From Pontibacterium sinense (GTDB lineage Bacteria > Pseudomonadota > Gammaproteobacteria > Pseudomonadales > Balneatricaceae): a stretch of DNA of 64,000 bases. The notes beneath the pieces are model-generated. The model did not search any database and was not told the DNA's origin. It saw only the letters and a program-made list of their open reading frames with translations. Shown here one piece after another: positions 60,307 to 64,000 of the stretch (position 1 is the stretch's first letter; every line of letters starts with the position of its first letter). The DNA lies in the NCBI RefSeq assembly GCF_015209595.1, contig NZ_JADEYS010000016.1, forward strand, positions 1-64,000, given 5' to 3'. The translations under genes and the position numbers were made by a program.

Positions 60307-61662
60307 GTGGCAGATTTTGATTTTGACCTGTTTGTAATTGGTGCCGGTTCCGGTGGTGTACGCGCTGGACGTATGGCTGCAGCGATGGGCGTAAGAGTCG
60401 CCGTAGCTGAAGACCGTCATTTGGGTGGCACCTGCGTAAACGTAGGTTGTGTACCTAAAAAGCTGTTTGTATATGCCTCTCACTATGCTGAAGACTTTGA
60501 AAATGCACGTGGTTTCGGCTGGACTTCGGGTGAAGCTCAATTTGACTGGCCCACATTGCGTGACAACAAGACCAAAGAGATCGAACGTCTGAATGGTATT
60601 TACAACAACCTATTGGTCAATTCCGGTTGTGAGCTGATCAACGGACGTGCCACCTTGGTGGATGCGCACACGGTTGCCGTGGGTGATAAAACCTATACGG
60701 CAGAGCGGATTCTGGTTGCGGTAGGCGGCTGGCCAAACGTACCGGAGTTTCCGGGTAGCGAACATGTGATTAGTTCCAACGAAGTGTTCTACCTGGACGA
60801 ATTTCCGAAACGTGCCATTGTGGTCGGTGGTGGTTACATCGCCGTTGAGTTTGCGGGCATCTTCGCAGGCTTAGGTGCAAAAACGGATTTGATCTATCGC
60901 GGTGAAATGTTCCTGCGAGGTTTTGATAATGAAGTGCGTGAGTTCACTGCAGAAGAGGTCGCGAAGAAAGATATCAATCTGCGTTTCAACACCAATATTA
61001 CCGCGATTGAAAAGCAGACCGATGGCTCGTTACTGGCGACCCTGACCGATGGGTCTACTGTTGAAGCGGATGCAATTATGTATGCGACCGGGCGTAATCC
61101 GAAAGTGATTGGACTGGGATTAGAAGCGCTGGGTATTGAGCAGGGCAAAAATGGCGCGATTGTGGTGAATGACCAGTTCCAGACTAACGTGCCTTCCGTT
61201 TATGCGATTGGCGATGTGATCGATCGGGTTCAGCTGACCCCCGTTGCATTGGCTGAAGGCATGGCGTTGGTGCGTAACCTCTACGGCGGTCAGGATCAGA
61301 AAGTAGATTATGATCTGATTGCCACCGCGGTATTCTGCCAGCCGAATATTGGCACGGTGGGCCTGACAGAAGAGCAGGCACGCGAGCAGTACGAAAACGT
61401 AGATGTATACAAATCCAACTTCCGTGCCATGAAACACACTCTGAGCGGCAGTGACGAGAAGACCTTTATGAAGATGCTGGTTGATCGTGACAGTGACAAA
61501 GTGCTGGGTGTGCATATGGTTGGGCCGGATGCAGGTGAGATCATTCAGGGAATTGCCATTGCACTGAAAGCGGGCGCGACCAAAGCTGTATTCGATTCTA
61601 CGATTGGTATTCACCCAACGGCGGCTGAAGAGTTTGTCACGATGCGTGAGCCTGCTAAGTAA
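60307..61662 (+). CDS. gor: Glutathione reductase
   Basis: 451 residues from GTG 60307, as in typical Gor, with AAGGAG nine bases upstream; the longer frame includes that site. FAD site [20 protein letters not shown], redox disulfide [20 protein letters not shown] site [20 protein letters not shown], second FAD motif [20 protein letters not shown], and C-terminal catalytic HPTAAEEF with His-Glu. Reduces glutathione disulfide using NADPH in the cytosol. Closed by a strong terminator. Confidence 0.96.
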   Translation: MADFDFDLFVIGAGSGGVRAGRMAAAMGVRVAVAEDRHLGGTCVNVGCVPKKLFVYASHYAEDFENARGFGWTSGEAQFDWPTLRDNKTKEIERLNGIYNNLLVNSGCELINGRATLVDAHTVAVGDKTYTAERILVAVGGWPNVPEFPGSEHVISSNEVFYLDEFPKRAIVVGGGYIAVEFAGIFAGLGAKTDLIYRGEMFLRGFDNEVREFTAEEVAKKDINLRFNTNITAIEKQTDGSLLATLTDGSTVEADAIMYATGRNPKVIGLGLEALGIEQGKNGAIVVNDQFQTNVPSVYAIGDVIDRVQLTPVALAEGMALVRNLYGGQDQKVDYDLIATAVFCQPNIGTVGLTEEQAREQYENVDVYKSNFRAMKHTLSGSDEKTFMKMLVDRDSDKVLGVHMVGPDAGEIIQGIAIALKAGATKAVFDSTIGIHPTAAEEFVTMREPAK

Positions 61663-61704
61663 GGCAACGCTGCAGATGCGCTGAGATTTCAGCGCTCAGA
61701 GAAC

Positions 61705-61737
61705 AAAAAAACGGGTAGCTCAGGCTACCCGTTCTTT
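61705..61737. terminator. Bidirectional terminator between gor and the DgcP-like gene
   Basis: ACGGGTAGC/GCTACCCGT stem with loop TCAG, seven A before and TTCTTTT after. Confidence 0.88.
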
Positions 61738-61761
61738 TATTTAGTGGAGTAGGCGTTTTGA

Positions 61762-62781
61762 TCAGGGCGCGATTTGGACCTGATTGCGTCCGCCTTCCTT
61801 CGCGCTGTAAAGCGCTTTATCTGCACGCTCAATCAGGGTGTTGATTGAATCTTCCTGACGGCTTTCAGCGACACCAAATGACGCAGTAATCGAGCTGATG
61901 ACTTCGCCTGATTTTTTCTGCTTGATGCGGATCGCCTGAATCTTTTCGCGTAAGGCATTTGCCAGTTCAGCCGACTTGCTTGCGGTCAGCGCAGGCATAA
62001 TCACCGCAAACTCTTCACCGCCATAGCGTACCGCCAACATAGGCTCAGGGCAGAAATCGCGTAGCAGTTTGCCCACGTATTGCAGCACTTTGTCGCCCAT
62101 CAGGTGGCCATAGGTGTCATTGAATTTCTTGAAATGATCGACGTCGACCATGACCAGCGTGACTGCACCGGCATTGCCGCTGTAGAGCAGGGTGCCCAAC
62201 TCGGTTTCAAATACCCGTCGGTTGAACAGTCCTGTGAGTGGGTCAACGCGCGCGTCCTGACGTGTTTTTTCAAGCTCGGCTTTTAGGGACTCAATCTCAG
62301 ACTGCGCATCATCGATACGTGTTTGGAAGCGTTGAGTGCTATCGCTGATATCCTGTGTTTTGCGCGCCAGTGTCTGGATAATACTTTCCAGAGGTAACGC
62401 CGGACCGCCATCGGCCTGAAGGGCTTCCAGGCTATCTTGCAGCGTATCGGAATAGTTTTTAGTTTCTTCTGCCGTCACAGATGCATGTTCATGCAGATCA
62501 TTCACTAGGGCGATTAACCCGGCTTGAACGTTCTCGGCACTGTCGACCTCATCTTTGATCATGTGCTGGCGGAACATCTGTTCGCCAACCAGATTCGGGC
62601 AGGTGCCGTAGGTCGTCAGTGTCTTATCCAGCTCCTGATTCAGCTCCGGTACGCGATTGGATACGTATGTATACCACAACGCATAGTTGAGTGGATTTGG
62701 TGGAATATTGTGCTTCACCATTAGTGGTATCGCCTGCCGCAGGTATTCTGCCGCTTGACCGGTGTTTTCAGCGAATTTCAT
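61762..62781 (-). CDS. Cytoplasmic diguanylate cyclase, DgcP-like
   Basis: 339 residues from ATG 62781 behind GAGGGG. The N-terminal helical region (residues 1-125: YLRQAIPLMVKHNIPPNPLN, YALWYTYVSNRVPELNQELD) has the layout of Pseudomonas DgcP, a polar diguanylate cyclase. A coiled coil (QTRIDDAQSEIESLKAELEK) leads to a full GGDEF domain: DVDHFKKFNDTYGHLMGDKV, AVRYGGEEFAVIMPAL. No RxxD I-site at the expected position. No membrane segment. Confidence 0.88.
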   Translation of the reverse strand: MKFAENTGQAAEYLRQAIPLMVKHNIPPNPLNYALWYTYVSNRVPELNQELDKTLTTYGTCPNLVGEQMFRQHMIKDEVDSAENVQAGLIALVNDLHEHASVTAEETKNYSDTLQDSLEALQADGGPALPLESIIQTLARKTQDISDSTQRFQTRIDDAQSEIESLKAELEKTRQDARVDPLTGLFNRRVFETELGTLLYSGNAGAVTLVMVDVDHFKKFNDTYGHLMGDKVLQYVGKLLRDFCPEPMLAVRYGGEEFAVIMPALTASKSAELANALREKIQAIRIKQKKSGEVISSITASFGVAESRQEDSINTLIERADKALYSAKEGGRNQVQIAP

Positions 62782-63011
62782 ACAACCCCTCACGCGTTAA
62801 TCCAAAACTGCAACGCGTTTACCCTGGAAAGCCCGCAATCATCCTGTGCGATGCCATCCTATAAATTAACTCTTAGCCAAAAAAGAGAATAAGGCTTTGC
62901 TAAACTGATTTGTATCCCTGAACGAATACAGCGGTGCCTATTAGTCCCTCAAAATGGTGTATCGGCCGCTAATCTGATTACTTCAGGTTTTTTTTACGGG
63001 AGACGGGAACA

Positions 63012-64000
63012 ATGAAAATTGCCTATCTGCCCGCATCATTTGTGTTGCTTTTTTGGGCAACAACGGGTCATGGAATAGACGTTTTTTGCGGGTCTAATGA
63101 ACGGACAGCGTTATGTGAAACACAGAGTCAGACCGCAGACTGGTCAGGTATTATTGATAATCAGACGCACAGCTCTGTGCAGTTTCATACGATGGATGCT
63201 GCTATCCAGCACTACAGACGTCTGGCCCAAAACGGGCGCTGGGAAACGCTGACCGGCCGGTTTCTGCTACGTGAAGGGAAGCGGCATGCCCAGGTTGAAC
63301 AGATACGTGAACGCCTGAGAGCGCTGGGCGACTATTCTTATGACCACCCGTTATCTAATAAGCAATACTTTGATTCTAGGCTGAGCTCTGCGGTGGGCGC
63401 ATTTCAGCGTCGGCACGGATTGAAAGTTGATGGCATTGTTGGGCCGAATACGCGTAAAGCCTTGAATATCTCTCCACGCAAGCGGTGGCAGCAGCTTTTG
63501 GTCAATAGGCAGAGAGAGCAGGTTGACCAGGTAGCCCAGCAGCGGGATTACATTGAAATTAATATTCCAGACTATCAGCTACGTTACTATCGCGATGACC
63601 AACTCATCGTCGAGATGCGGGTTATTGTTGGGCGCAAGGAACGGCCGACTCCGGTCATGAACAGCACCTTAAAAGCACTGGAATTCAATCCCGACTGGAA
63701 TGTACCGCGCAGAATTGCGTTTGAAGATATCCTGCCCACATTACAGGAGCGGGAAAAATTTGATCGCCTGGGTGTGAAGTTAGTAAAGGGCTGGCATCAC
63801 CAGCCGAATGTTGTGGCTGTAGAGGAACTCGATATGTCCCACTTCTATCGTGGTGCATTGTCTGAACAGTACCGCTTCTGGCAGCCACCCGGTAATACCA
63901 ACCCACTTGGCCAATTGAAGTTTATTTTCCCTAACGATTTCTCGATCTACATGCATGGAACGCCGGGAAAACACCTGTTTGATGAGCCAAGACGTACATT
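63012..64000 (+). CDS. L,D-transpeptidase with peptidoglycan-binding domain, YcbB/LdtD-like (truncated by window end)
   Basis: ATG 63012 with GGGA upstream; 329 codons are read and the gene runs past the window edge. Signal peptide MKIAYLPASFVLLFWATTGHG. A peptidoglycan-binding_1 repeat follows (FDSRLSSAVGAFQRRHGLKV, then DGIVGPNTRKALN), and the start of a YkuD domain (IEINIPDYQLRYYRDDQLIV, then GRKERPTPVMNS). The HGTP segment appears near the edge, but the catalytic SHGCxR lies outside. Makes 3-3 crosslinks or attaches lipoproteins to peptidoglycan. Confidence 0.87.
   Translation, partial: MKIAYLPASFVLLFWATTGHGIDVFCGSNERTALCETQSQTADWSGIIDNQTHSSVQFHTMDAAIQHYRRLAQNGRWETLTGRFLLREGKRHAQVEQIRERLRALGDYSYDHPLSNKQYFDSRLSSAVGAFQRRHGLKVDGIVGPNTRKALNISPRKRWQQLLVNRQREQVDQVAQQRDYIEINIPDYQLRYYRDDQLIVEMRVIVGRKERPTPVMNSTLKALEFNPDWNVPRRIAFEDILPTLQEREKFDRLGVKLVKGWHHQPNVVAVEELDMSHFYRGALSEQYRFWQPPGNTNPLGQLKFIFPNDFSIYMHGTPGKHLFDEPRRT

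Overview
The window reads as a chromosomal segment of a marine gammaproteobacterium, most likely an Oceanospirillales/Oceanospirillaceae-type organism. The reasons are the moderate GC content, a GlrK-QseG-GlrR operon in the enterobacterial order, DinB behind a CTGT-N8-ACAG LexA box, phasins, an ectoine-type aspartokinase and many GGDEF proteins. Genus and species cannot be fixed from sequence alone. About 61 protein genes are supported. I found no rRNA, tRNA or CRISPR array.

Layout. 1-2.5 kb: an AT-richer accessory patch with the end of an IS256-type element, half of a small palindromic element, a PhnD-like binding protein and a membrane diguanylate cyclase split by a 7-T run. 2.6-6.7 kb: glrK-qseG-glrR two-component operon beside a secreted EF-hand gene that carries a sigma-54-like promoter and a TGTC-N10-GACA enhancer, the motif described for GlrR. 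6.7-16.2 kb: FAH-family hydrolase, TetR regulator, NlpE-like lipoprotein, DnaJ-domain and VWA proteins, an OlsF-type ornithine-lipid acyltransferase, dinB, envelope proteins and a deaminase. 16.3-25.6 kb: SulP transporter, LpxR and DsbB homologues, a five-gene operon (arsC, wrbA, DUF2069, sufS-sufE fusion, MazG-like), YihY, acylphosphatase and a lytic transglycosylase. 25.7-34.4 kb: a degenerate GGDEF protein, Aer-like chemoreceptor, RarD, a 265-bp MITE-like element, an SLC13 transporter with divergent AraC regulator, RNase Z and HisC. 35-43.2 kb: bacteriohemerythrin with a near-consensus FNR/ANR box at -41.5, a diguanylate cyclase, Ask_Ect, a MarR/EamA pair, three tandem phasin units and YejK. 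43.3-50.7 kb: YaeQ, Na/Pi symporter, ArfB, a Pat-type acetyltransferase and AzlCD. 50.8-58.1 kb: a BigR/SqrR-like ArsR repressor facing an RND/MMPL - LolA-like - outer-membrane-barrel operon, with a doubled DUF2892 (YgaP-type) gene nearby; all share CTAATAT-type palindromes. 58.3-64 kb: UspE, XthA, glutathione reductase, a DgcP-like cyclase and a truncated L,D-transpeptidase.

How the genes work together. Three inferred regulons stand out: GlrR/sigma-54 with the EF-hand gene; a persulfide-type ArsR repressor over an envelope-spanning transport operon and a DUF2892 protein; and three phasin promoters built to one plan, with an operator upstream of -35 and another after the start site. Five GGDEF-domain proteins point to heavy c-di-GMP use. 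One of them has lost the catalytic motif but kept the RxxD I-site, so it looks like a c-di-GMP receptor.
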